Part shown: one piece after another, positions 1 through 5,077 of the stretch
Numbering within the stretch: the stretch's first letter is position 1
How the letters are laid out: every line of letters begins with the position of its first letter
From: Planctomycetota bacterium
Lineage (GTDB): Bacteria; Planctomycetota; Planctomycetia; Pirellulales; Thermoguttaceae
Assembly (NCBI GenBank): GCA_018897395.1
Contig: JAHIKV010000030.1
Span: forward strand, 1 to 13,759
Length of the DNA stretch: 13,759 nt
Direction: 5' to 3'
Translations under genes and position numbers: made by a program
Notes under the pieces: generated by a model
Seen by the model: only the letters and a program-made list of their open reading frames with translations
Told to the model about the DNA's origin: nothing
The model's database searches: none

Positions 1-317
1 CCGTTTTCCAGCACTCCCAGGACTTCGTGTACCCTTTTCTCATGGCGGTTTCTCCTTTTTTGGTCGAAAGTGGTCCGAGCTACACCGCCCGGACCTGAGG
101 AACCGCCATTTTCTATTTCAACTACGCAGGGGACAACCTCGAAATATGCTGCTGCCAAGCACATCTCCACGCTGTATCCATATAAGTATAGCGCAGCCAA
201 CAAGCGGTTCTGTCTTTTCAAACACTCTCCTTCTTTGAAACGATTTTCTGCTGCCCGCTCCAATTGCTGCACCGAATTGGGGGCAATGTGGTCAGTCAGA
301 GCAGGAGTAACCGCCAT
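1..317 (-). CDS. HEPN-like protein, N-terminal 105 residues (cut by window edge)
   Basis: An open frame runs from an ATG at 317 leftward off the window, 105 codons without a stop. It has no end inside the window, so a simple ORF scan can miss it. The N-terminal third is amphipathic helical: an LERAAENRFKEG stretch (about residues 19-30), then a hydrophobic helix LLAALYLYGYSVEMCLAAAYF-like (about residues 39-59). The pattern of aromatic, Gly-Tyr and Glu-Met residues followed by small residues resembles the second helix of HEPN-domain proteins, which are often nucleic-acid-acting or partners of nucleotidyltransferases in toxin or defence loci. Residues 66-106 are charged (DQKRRNRHEKRVHEVLG). 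A weak Shine-Dalgarno (GGAAGG) lies about 9 nt upstream, and a TTGACC-17-TAAAAT promoter is suitably placed. It is divergent from parDE. That this is a gene is fairly sure; the HEPN assignment is by pattern only, and without the C-terminus no catalytic RxxxxH motif can be checked. Confidence 0.62.
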   Translation of the reverse strand, partial: MAVTPALTDHIAPNSVQQLERAAENRFKEGECLKRQNRLLAALYLYGYSVEMCLAAAYFEVVPCVVEIENGGSSGPGGVARTTFDQKRRNRHEKRVHEVLGVLEN

Positions 318-361
318 TTCGGTTGCCTTCCATCGAAAACCGAATCCTGGATTGCTTTTCC

Positions 362-390
362 ATTTTATTACTACTATAGAGTGGGGTCAA
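362..390 (-). promoter_or_regulatory. Candidate sigma70-type promoter of the HEPN-like gene
   Basis: On the minus strand a -35 box TTGACC (385-390) and a -10 box TAAAAT (362-367) are separated by exactly 17 bp. Transcription would begin near 355, leaving a leader of about 38 nt before the ATG at 317. Box matches and spacing are seen directly; activity is inferred. Confidence 0.5.
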
Positions 391-442
391 TCGAGCATAA
401 AACACTACCTGAAAGCATCCTCTAGACCCAAACGGTCAATTC

Positions 443-471
443 TTGTCAATCTTTGCCATTCCCGCTATACT
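443..471 (+). promoter_or_regulatory. Candidate sigma70-type promoter of parDE
   Basis: A -35 box TTGTCA (443-448) and a -10 box TATACT (466-471) are 17 bp apart. The predicted start, near 478, falls on the Shine-Dalgarno AGGAGG (478-483), so the leader would be very short. GTCAAT occurs twice in direct orientation, 10 bp apart, at and just before the -35 box. That would be a reasonable site for autorepression by the ribbon-helix-helix antitoxin, but this is inference. Confidence 0.5.
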
Positions 472-493
472 TCCATTAGGAGGTATCAACCCC

Positions 494-751
494 ATGACCA
501 CGCTGAACATCTCATTGCCGGAGTCGATGCGGGCGTACATCGACCAAAAGGTATCGCTAGGGGGGTATAGCACCGCCAGCGAATATATCCGTCAACTGAT
601 CCGCGAGGATCAGAAGGCGGCAGCCCAAGAACGGCTCGAACTGCTGCTCATGGAAGGGATCGAGTCGGGCGAACGAATCGAAGGTTCCGATGATTATTGG
701 GCCCGGAAGCGGGCCAAACTCCTCAACCGCGCTGAGGAGAAGACCGCTTGA
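494..751 (+). CDS. parD: ParD-family antitoxin (ribbon-helix-helix)
   Basis: This is an 85-residue protein of the usual ParD length. It starts at the ATG at 494, 10 nt after a perfect AGGAGG (478-483). An upstream in-frame TTG at 443 is rejected because it lies in the -35 box. The N-terminus MTTLNISLPESMRAYIDQKV is the beta strand and first helix typical of ParD, followed by GGYSTASEYIRQLIRED, the second helix of the DNA-binding fold. The C-terminal half is charged and helical and would wrap the toxin. In this family the antitoxin neutralises ParE by direct binding and represses its own operon. It overlaps the toxin gene by 4 nt, so translation is probably coupled. Confidence 0.9.
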   Translation: MTTLNISLPESMRAYIDQKVSLGGYSTASEYIRQLIREDQKAAAQERLELLLMEGIESGERIEGSDDYWARKRAKLLNRAEEKTA

Positions 752-1071
752 AACCCCCTTATATCATCACCCCCGCCGCGGATCAGGACACCGATGGTCT
801 TTTCTCGTTCATCGACCAGCGCAATCACGATGCCGCGGTTAGATTTCTTCAGGCCGTCGAGGCAAGCTACCTGAAATTAGCTGCCATGCCCGAGCTTGGC
901 CAGCGGCAAGAGTTCCATCGGCCGAAGCTCGCCGAGCTTCGCGTCTGGCAGGTGCAGGGATTCGAGAACTATCTGATCTTCTACCAGCCGCTTGAACATG
1001 GGATCGAGGTGGTCCGGGTCTTGCACGCCGCCCGGGATGTTGCGGCCGTCTTTGAGGATCAAGGGGAGTAG
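748..1071 (+). CDS. parE: ParE/RelE-family toxin
   Basis: This 107-residue protein begins at a TTG that overlaps the antitoxin stop (TTGA, 748-751), with GAGGAG about 8 nt upstream. The N-terminus YIITPAADQDTDGLFSFI is the first strand and helix of the ParE/RelE fold (normally an 'xxSpxAxxDLxxIxxYI' pattern). Later parts ELRVWQVQGFENYLIFYQP and GIEVVRVLHAARDV are the characteristic C-terminal beta strands and the 'RVLHxxRD' end. ParE members poison DNA gyrase, whereas RelE members cleave ribosome-bound mRNA. Pairing with a ParD favours the gyrase type, but the sequence does not settle it. No truncation is seen. The neighbouring HEPN-like gene runs the other way and is a separate unit. Confidence 0.88.
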   Translation: MKPPYIITPAADQDTDGLFSFIDQRNHDAAVRFLQAVEASYLKLAAMPELGQRQEFHRPKLAELRVWQVQGFENYLIFYQPLEHGIEVVRVLHAARDVAAVFEDQGE

Positions 1072-1172
1072 TCCGATTGCTACCTGCTCGACATGGGGGT
1101 TCGGTGGCAAACGGCCGCCGATCGACTACAATGGATGGATGTCGGCAATACGTCGCCGATGAACAACCGTAG

Positions 1173-1191
1173 AACAGGTTGCCAACCTGTT
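1173..1191. repeat. Short palindrome with two alternative pairings
   Basis: AACAGGTTG and CAACCTGTT are perfect inverted copies around one base. The overlapping TTGCCAA and TTGGCAA (1179-1196) form a second 7-bp hairpin that excludes the first. It lies between parE and the repeat ahead of ribBA. Function unknown. Confidence 0.55.
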
Positions 1192-1216
1192 GGCAATTGT
1201 ACCGCGAAAGATCAAG

Positions 1217-1299
1217 ATTTAGCCCCGGGTGAATAACCCGGGGCACAACGGGGTACGTCCCGCCAACTCGCCCCGCCGTGTATTCACGGCGGGCTAAAT
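1217..1299. repeat. Two-hairpin palindromic repeat, copy 1 (family A)
   Basis: This 83-bp element has terminal inverted repeats ATTTAGCCC and GGGCTAAAT. Each end holds its own hairpin: CCCCGGGT/ACCCGGGG on the left with a GAATA loop, and CCGCCGTG/CACGGCGG on the right with a TATT loop. A closely similar 82-bp copy lies at 10989-11070 and a left half at 13549-13577. It ends 7 nt before the ribBA Shine-Dalgarno and would be part of the ribBA leader if transcription starts upstream. Confidence 0.8.
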
Positions 1300-1319
1300 G
1301 ATTCATAAGGAGTACCGCG

Positions 1320-2525
1320 GTGTCGGATCGGCTTTCCACGATTGAAGCGGCCGTCGAGGCCATAGCGGCGGGCAAGATCGTCATCGTCATGGACGCCGAG
1401 GACCGCGAGAACGAAGGGGATTTCATCTGTGCCGCCGAGAAGATGACGCCCGAGATGGTCAACTTCATGATTACCCACGGACGCGGGCAGCTTTGCATGC
1501 CAATCCTGCCGGAGACGGCCGAGCGGCTCGATCTGCCGCCGATCGTCGAGAGCAACACCGCCCCGCTGGAAACGGCGTTCACCGTGCCGGTCGATCATCG
1601 CAGTTGCCGAACCGGCATCACCGCGCCGGAGCGGGCCAGAACGATCCGCGAGATTCTCAACCCTTCGAACAAACCGTCCGACTTCGTCCGGCCCGGTCAC
1701 CTTTATCCGCTGGTGGCGAAGGAAGGGGGCGTTCTGCGGCGGGCCGGACATACCGAGGCAACGGTGGACCTGGCGCGAATGGCCGGACTAAAGCCCGCCG
1801 GCGCGCTGATCGAAATTCTCGGCCAAGACGGCGATCGGGCAACGCGAGACGAGCTATACGCCATGGCCCGGAAGTTCAACCTCGAAATTATCACCATCGA
1901 GGCGCTGATCCGCTACCGCCGCCGCATCGAAAAACTCGTCTACCGGCTGGCCGAGGCCAATCTGCCGACCCGTTTCGGCACGGGCCGGATCATTGCCTTC
2001 GGCGTGAAGTACGAGGAGCAGCAGCCGATCGCCATCGTGCTGGGCGAGCCGGCCAAGCGGCCGGAGCCGCTGGTCCGGCTCCACTCGGCCTGTTTCACCG
2101 GCGACCTGCTGGCCTCGCTCCGCTGCGATTGCGGCGACCAGCTCCAGTTGGCGATGGAGATGATCGGCCGGGAAGGGGCCGGTGTGCTGGTCTATCTGCC
2201 CCAAGAGGGACGCGGCATTGGGCTGGTCGAGAAGATCAAGGCCTACAACCTGCAAGACCAGGGCATGGACACCGTCGAGGCCAACCTCGCCCTGGGCCAT
2301 CAGGCCGACAGCCGCGACTACGGCGTGGGCATCCAGGTCCTCAAGGACTTGGGCCTCTCGAAGGTCCGCCTGTTGACGAACAACCCCAAGAAGACCGACG
2401 CTTTCATCTACGGCGGGTTCGACCTGGAGGTGGTCGATCAGGTCCCGATACTCGGCCCGATCCACGAGCACAACTTCCGCTACATCGCCGCCAAGCGCGA
2501 CAAAATGGGCCATACGCTGCCGTAG
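1320..2525 (+). CDS. ribBA: RibBA: 3,4-dihydroxy-2-butanone-4-phosphate synthase / GTP cyclohydrolase II
   Basis: This 401-residue bifunctional enzyme catalyses the two entry steps of riboflavin synthesis: ribulose-5-phosphate to dihydroxybutanone phosphate, and GTP to a diaminopyrimidine. The start is a GTG at 1320 with AAGGAG at 1307-1312. The N-terminal RibB half (about residues 1-200) shows EDRENEGD, THGRGQLC, CRTGITAPER and RPGHLYPLVAKEGGVLRRAGHTEATVDL, which carry the acidic metal and substrate ligands. The C-terminal RibA half (about 205-401) shows RCDCGDQL with the zinc cysteines, QEGRGIGLVEKIKAYNLQDQG, DTVEAN and RLLTNNPKK. The usual HSECLTGD reads HSACFTGD here: the first zinc Cys is kept but the preceding Glu is Ala. 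Length is normal for the fusion. No FMN riboswitch was recognised upstream; a two-hairpin repeat sits there instead. Confidence 0.96.
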   Translation: MSDRLSTIEAAVEAIAAGKIVIVMDAEDRENEGDFICAAEKMTPEMVNFMITHGRGQLCMPILPETAERLDLPPIVESNTAPLETAFTVPVDHRSCRTGITAPERARTIREILNPSNKPSDFVRPGHLYPLVAKEGGVLRRAGHTEATVDLARMAGLKPAGALIEILGQDGDRATRDELYAMARKFNLEIITIEALIRYRRRIEKLVYRLAEANLPTRFGTGRIIAFGVKYEEQQPIAIVLGEPAKRPEPLVRLHSACFTGDLLASLRCDCGDQLQLAMEMIGREGAGVLVYLPQEGRGIGLVEKIKAYNLQDQGMDTVEANLALGHQADSRDYGVGIQVLKDLGLSKVRLLTNNPKKTDAFIYGGFDLEVVDQVPILGPIHEHNFRYIAAKRDKMGHTLP

Positions 2526-2614
2526 GATGTACGCCGAAGGGCGTTGCAAGTTTTCGCAATTCTGAATGACAATCACCCGATTGCACTTAAAGCCCGGAGA
2601 CTAATTTTTTTCCC

Positions 2615-3142
2615 ATGCGTTGGTGCTGGATAGACCGATTCGTCGAGTTCCATAGCGACAGCCGCGCCAAGGCGGTGAAGAACGTTTCGTTGGCCGAGCC
2701 GTACCTGCGCGGCCACTTCCCGCGCCGTCCTGTAATGCCCAACTCTCTGATCGTCGAAGGCATGGGGCAGACGGGAATGTATCTGGCGTGCGAGGCGATC
2801 AACTACTCCGAAATGATCCTGCCGGCGAAGGTTTTGTCCGCGCGGTTCCACTGCGAGGCCGTGCCCGGAGACGCGCTGACCTACACCGTCTCGATCGATT
2901 CGATCCAAGACCAGGGCGTTTCGGTCTCCGCCTTCAGCCACAACGGGGATCGGTTGCAAGGTGAAGCCAATCTGCTTTACGCGCGGCTCGCCGACCGATC
3001 GCCCGACGGCCGCGGCGGCGATCTTCCGGCAATGGCGAGACAGATGCGTCTGCCGGGAGTGTTCGAGATCGGCACGGCGGCCGACGGCAGCCGGCTCCAG
3101 CCGCCGGCGATGCTCGCTCGATCAGGAGTAAAAAATGCGTGA
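2615..3142 (+). CDS. FabZ/FabA-type hotdog protein, probable 3-hydroxyacyl-ACP dehydratase
   Basis: This is a 175-residue protein. Residues 30-50 (YLRGHFPRRPVMPNSLIVEG) match the active-site stretch of FabZ ('GHFPxxPVMPGVLIxEAMAQ'). The catalytic His is His34 and the catalytic Glu is Glu48; the usual Gly after MP is Asn. The hotdog core seems to end near residue 126. A tail of about 50 residues rich in Gly, Arg and Pro follows and is longer than in ordinary FabZ (about 145-150 residues). The ATG at 2615 has only a GGAG 15 nt upstream. The next gene, a phosphopantetheinyl transferase, starts 9 nt after its stop, so both are likely on one transcript and act on an acyl or peptidyl carrier protein. 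No carrier protein or ketosynthase is in view, so the pathway is unknown. It could also be a non-dehydrating hotdog relative. Confidence 0.82.
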   Translation: MRWCWIDRFVEFHSDSRAKAVKNVSLAEPYLRGHFPRRPVMPNSLIVEGMGQTGMYLACEAINYSEMILPAKVLSARFHCEAVPGDALTYTVSIDSIQDQGVSVSAFSHNGDRLQGEANLLYARLADRSPDGRGGDLPAMARQMRLPGVFEIGTAADGSRLQPPAMLARSGVKNA

Positions 3143-3170
3143 AATAATCCCATGCCTCGCCTGCGTCTGA
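3124..3170 (+). other. Shine-Dalgarno and 11-codon reading frame overlapping the transferase start
   Basis: AGGAG (3124-3128) lies 6 nt before an ATG at 3135 that opens an 11-codon frame ending at TGA 3168-3170. The phosphopantetheinyl transferase ATG at 3152 is inside this mini-frame in another phase and has no ribosome site at normal distance. An in-frame TGA at 3140 prevents an earlier start for it. Either the site serves the transferase at unusually long range, or terminating ribosomes from upstream reinitiate at 3152. Seen in sequence; the role is inferred. Confidence 0.3.
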
Positions 3171-3883
3171 ACGCCCGCCGGATCGACCTTTGGCACGTCC
3201 CGTTGGACGAGGCCGCCGATCCGACGTTGTTCGACGAATACCGTTCCTTGTTGTCGCACGAAGAACTTCAGCGGCTGCAACGCTTCACCCACGACGAGTC
3301 GCGGCGGCTATTCCTCGTCGGCCGGGCGCTGCTTCGCAAGACACTTTCGCAATACACGGGCCACGCCCCTCGCGGGCTGGAGTTCCGCTACAACGCTCAC
3401 GGCAAACCGTCGCTGAAAACGCCGGTCGAGACGCCGCTGGAGTTCAGCGTTTCGCATACCCGCGGGCTGGCGGTTTGTGTCGTCGCGTTGGGCGACCCGG
3501 TGGGCGTGGACGTGGAACGCGACCGGACGGTCTCGAACCCGCTGGAAATCGCCGGACGTTTTTTTGCTCCGGCGGAGGCGGCGGCGTTGGAAAAGCTTCC
3601 CGTCGAACGGCGAAACGCCGCTTTCATCGAACTTTGGACGCTCCGCGAGGCGTTCGTTAAGGCCCGGGGCGTGGGCCTGACGACTCGGCCGGCCGATTTC
3701 GCTTTTTCGCTCTCCGCCGACCGTGAGGCGACCGTCTCCTTCAGCGAATCCAGCGAAGAAAGACCTGGCGATTGGCAATTTGCCCGGTTTCGGTTCGCCG
3801 CGCACTATCGAGTGGCATTGGCCATCAACCGACCGGCGTCGGAAAGGCCGGCGATTTTATTCCGCCCGGCCATGCCCTGTTGA
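3152..3883 (+). CDS. 4'-phosphopantetheinyl transferase (Sfp type)
   Basis: This 243-residue enzyme moves the 4'-phosphopantetheine arm from coenzyme A to a serine of a carrier protein. Family motifs appear in order: RYNAHGKPSL (residues 79-88, the 'xxNxxGKPxL' motif), FSVSHTRG (98-105, normally 'FNLSHS'), GVDVE (118-122, Mg-binding Asp and Glu) and LWTLREAFVKARGVGL (161-176, normally 'WTxKEAYxKAxGxGL'). The length fits the Sfp/HetI group rather than the short AcpS type. The ATG at 3152 is the only possible start because TGA at 3140 closes the frame upstream. It follows the hotdog gene by 9 nt. Sfp-type enzymes usually serve polyketide, nonribosomal peptide or special fatty acid carriers, or replace AcpS; the sequence does not show which. 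It is convergent with tRNA-Leu. Confidence 0.93.
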   Translation: MPRLRLNARRIDLWHVPLDEAADPTLFDEYRSLLSHEELQRLQRFTHDESRRLFLVGRALLRKTLSQYTGHAPRGLEFRYNAHGKPSLKTPVETPLEFSVSHTRGLAVCVVALGDPVGVDVERDRTVSNPLEIAGRFFAPAEAAALEKLPVERRNAAFIELWTLREAFVKARGVGLTTRPADFAFSLSADREATVSFSESSEERPGDWQFARFRFAAHYRVALAINRPASERPAILFRPAMPC

Positions 3884-3905
3884 CGTAAGTCCTTATGCCG
3901 CAAAG

Positions 3906-3989
3906 TGCCGAAGAGAGGACTTGAACCTCCACCCTCTTGCGAGGACTAGGTCCTGAACCTAGCGCGTCTGCCAATTCCGCCACTTCGGC
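3906..3989 (-). tRNA. tRNA-Leu (anticodon CAG)
   Basis: On the minus strand an 84-nt class II tRNA can be folded. Its acceptor stem is GCCGAAG with CTTCGGC, discriminator A. The D-arm contains GGCGGAATTGGCAGACGC. The anticodon stem CTAGG/CCTAG encloses TTCAGGA, giving CAG. The variable arm CCTC-GCAA-GAGG is long, as expected for leucine, and the T-arm is GGAGG-TTCAAGT-CCTCT. CCA is not encoded: the next bases are CTT. It lies downstream of and in the same direction as the polysaccharide genes, and has its own promoter. Confidence 0.95.
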
Positions 3990-3999
3990 TAAACCATAG

Positions 4000-4027
4000 A
4001 TAATAAACAATCGGGCGGTAATTTCAA
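4000..4027 (-). promoter_or_regulatory. Candidate promoter of tRNA-Leu
   Basis: On the minus strand a -35 box TTGAAA (4022-4027) and a -10 box TATTAT (4000-4005) are 16 bp apart. Transcription would start near 3993, a few bases before the mature tRNA end. The -35 box overlaps the stop codon of the GT2 gene (4024-4026). Confidence 0.55.
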
Positions 4028-4818
4028 GGGGTGTTCGCCGTCGGACGCAAACCCCGGCGGCGGAGCCAACGGAGATATGCCCGGAGGTGAAGCCAGGCAT
4101 CGGCCGAAAGGAGGTTCCGGCTGGCCCGGCGTTCGAGGTGGTAGCAGGAGACCGCCCCGTGGTAGAGCACCTGCCAGCCCGCCTTGGCCATCCGCAGACA
4201 TATATCCACGTCCTCGAAATACTTTCCATATCCCTCGTCTAACCGCCCCACCTGCTCGATCGCCTCGCGGCGGACCATCAGAAAGCAGCCTGAGAGCCAG
4301 TCGCACTGGAAGGTGTCGCCGGGGGCGTGTTCGGCGTAAAAGTGGTGTTCAACCGTGCGTCGCAACAGCCGTCCCAGGCCGCAACGCCTCGCCAAGATCA
4401 GCGGCAACGTCTGGAACCGCCGCGCGGCGTGGGCGTCCGTGCCGTCGTCGTGAAGGAGCCGGCAGCCGGATAGTCCGCATCGAGGCCGGCCGTCCATGAA
4501 CTCCACCATCCGCCGGAGACACTGTTGCCGCGGGTCGAAGTACATGTCGGTGTTCATCAGCAGTACGTACCGCGCGGCCGAGGCGTCGAGAACGCGGTTC
4601 AGATTGGCGGCGTAAGACAAGCGGCGGTTGTTCCGCAGGACGAGCGTATCGTCGAAATGTCCCCGCCACTGTTCGACGCCCTGCGACGAGGCGTTGTCGA
4701 CCAGCAGCAGCCTCATTCGCAGCCCCTGGCCCGATGCCGCCATCGTCGTCAGCAGCCGCGGCATCAGCTCGCGCTCGTGCGTGAAGATTACGCCGATGTC
4801 GAGGTCGAGTGGGGGCAT
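4024..4818 (-). CDS. Glycosyltransferase family 2
   Basis: This is a 264-residue GT-A-fold enzyme expected to add a sugar from a nucleotide-sugar donor to a growing surface glycan on the cytoplasmic side. Visible features: VIFTHERELMPRLLTTM (near residue 10), the nucleotide-binding LLLVDNASSQG (37-47), the metal-binding LLMNTDMYF (87-94, a variant of 'NPD'), the acceptor-side WLSGCFLMVRREAIE (174-188), and GYGKYFEDVDICLRMAKAGW (197-215) with the conserved Glu-Asp. This layout is that of WcaE/rhamnosyltransferase-like GT2 proteins. No membrane segment is evident. The 20 nt before its ATG offer no Shine-Dalgarno because the heptamer array at 4825-4894 reaches to within 7 nt of the start. It is last in the leftward polysaccharide set, 259 bp after the WecA-like gene. 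Confidence 0.9.
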   Translation of the reverse strand: MPPLDLDIGVIFTHERELMPRLLTTMAASGQGLRMRLLLVDNASSQGVEQWRGHFDDTLVLRNNRRLSYAANLNRVLDASAARYVLLMNTDMYFDPRQQCLRRMVEFMDGRPRCGLSGCRLLHDDGTDAHAARRFQTLPLILARRCGLGRLLRRTVEHHFYAEHAPGDTFQCDWLSGCFLMVRREAIEQVGRLDEGYGKYFEDVDICLRMAKAGWQVLYHGAVSCYHLERRASRNLLSADAWLHLRAYLRWLRRRGLRPTANTP

Positions 4819-4824
4819 GGGTGG

Positions 4825-4894
4825 AGGGATTGGGGATTAGGGATTGGGGATTGGGGATTAGGGATTGGGGATTAGGGATTAGAGATTAGAGATT
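4825..4894. repeat. Heptamer array, (A/G)GGGATT x10
   Basis: Ten consecutive 7-bp units: eight are AGGGATT or GGGGATT in mixed order and the last two are AGAGATT. The array begins 7 nt from the start codon of the leftward GT2 gene. In that gene's mRNA it would be a C-rich tract (AATCCCC/AATCCCT) occupying the ribosome-binding region. It forms the left, purine-rich arm of a composite element reaching to 5072. Confidence 0.9.
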
Positions 4895-4898
4895 TTCG

Positions 4899-4926
4899 TT
4901 TAGCCGCCGCGTCCACGCGGCGTAAA
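4899..4926. repeat. GC-rich hairpin
   Basis: CGCCGCGT and ACGCGGCG form a perfect 8-bp stem around CC, flanked by TTTA on the left and TAAA on the right. It resembles half of the family A repeats (TTTAGCC plus a hairpin) and may be a diverged member. Confidence 0.55.
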
Positions 4927-4955
4927 ATTAGGCGATATGATTTCTTGATAAGCCC

Positions 4956-5024
4956 GTTGGTGCGGCAGTTGTATTGCCGTACCGGCCAAGTTTATCGGTT
5001 CGGCAGTACAACTGCCAAACCAAC
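4956..5024. repeat. Inverted pair of GGCAGT-tgt-ACTGCC palindromes (family B, copy 1)
   Basis: This 69-bp element is bounded by GTTGG and CCAAC. It holds two copies of a 15-bp palindrome in opposite orientation: GGCAGTTGTATTGCC on the left and GGCAGTACAACTGCC on the right. The same arrangement and size recur at 7545-7614, and a single merged copy is at 11355-11385. The layout is that of REP/BIME-type intergenic repeats. Confidence 0.82.
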
Positions 5025-5030
5025 AATCTT

Positions 5031-5072
5031 CACTATCCACTATCCACTATCCACTATCCACTATCCACTATC
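5031..5072. repeat. Heptamer array, CACTATC x6
   Basis: Six perfect consecutive copies of CACTATC are followed by a broken one. It begins 6 nt from the stop codon of the WecA-like gene (5078). It forms the pyrimidine-rich right arm of the composite element 4825-5072. Confidence 0.92.
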
Positions 5073-5077
5073 CACTT

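Noticed and set aside
70..570. Open frame of 166 codons on the plus strand
   Set aside because: It runs antisense to the HEPN-like gene and through the parDE promoter and parD start in another frame; the protein has no recognisable domain.
1072..1319. FMN riboswitch ahead of ribBA
   Set aside because: None of the conserved RFN stretches was recognised; the strong structure there is a dispersed family A repeat. A covariance search would decide.
4525..4875. Plus-strand frame ending in a DWGLGIG repeat peptide
   Set aside because: It is antisense to the GT2 gene and the repeat peptide is only the translation of the GGGGATT array.
4825..5072. CRISPR array
   Set aside because: The repeats are 7-bp units in direct contact without unique spacers, and no cas gene is in view.
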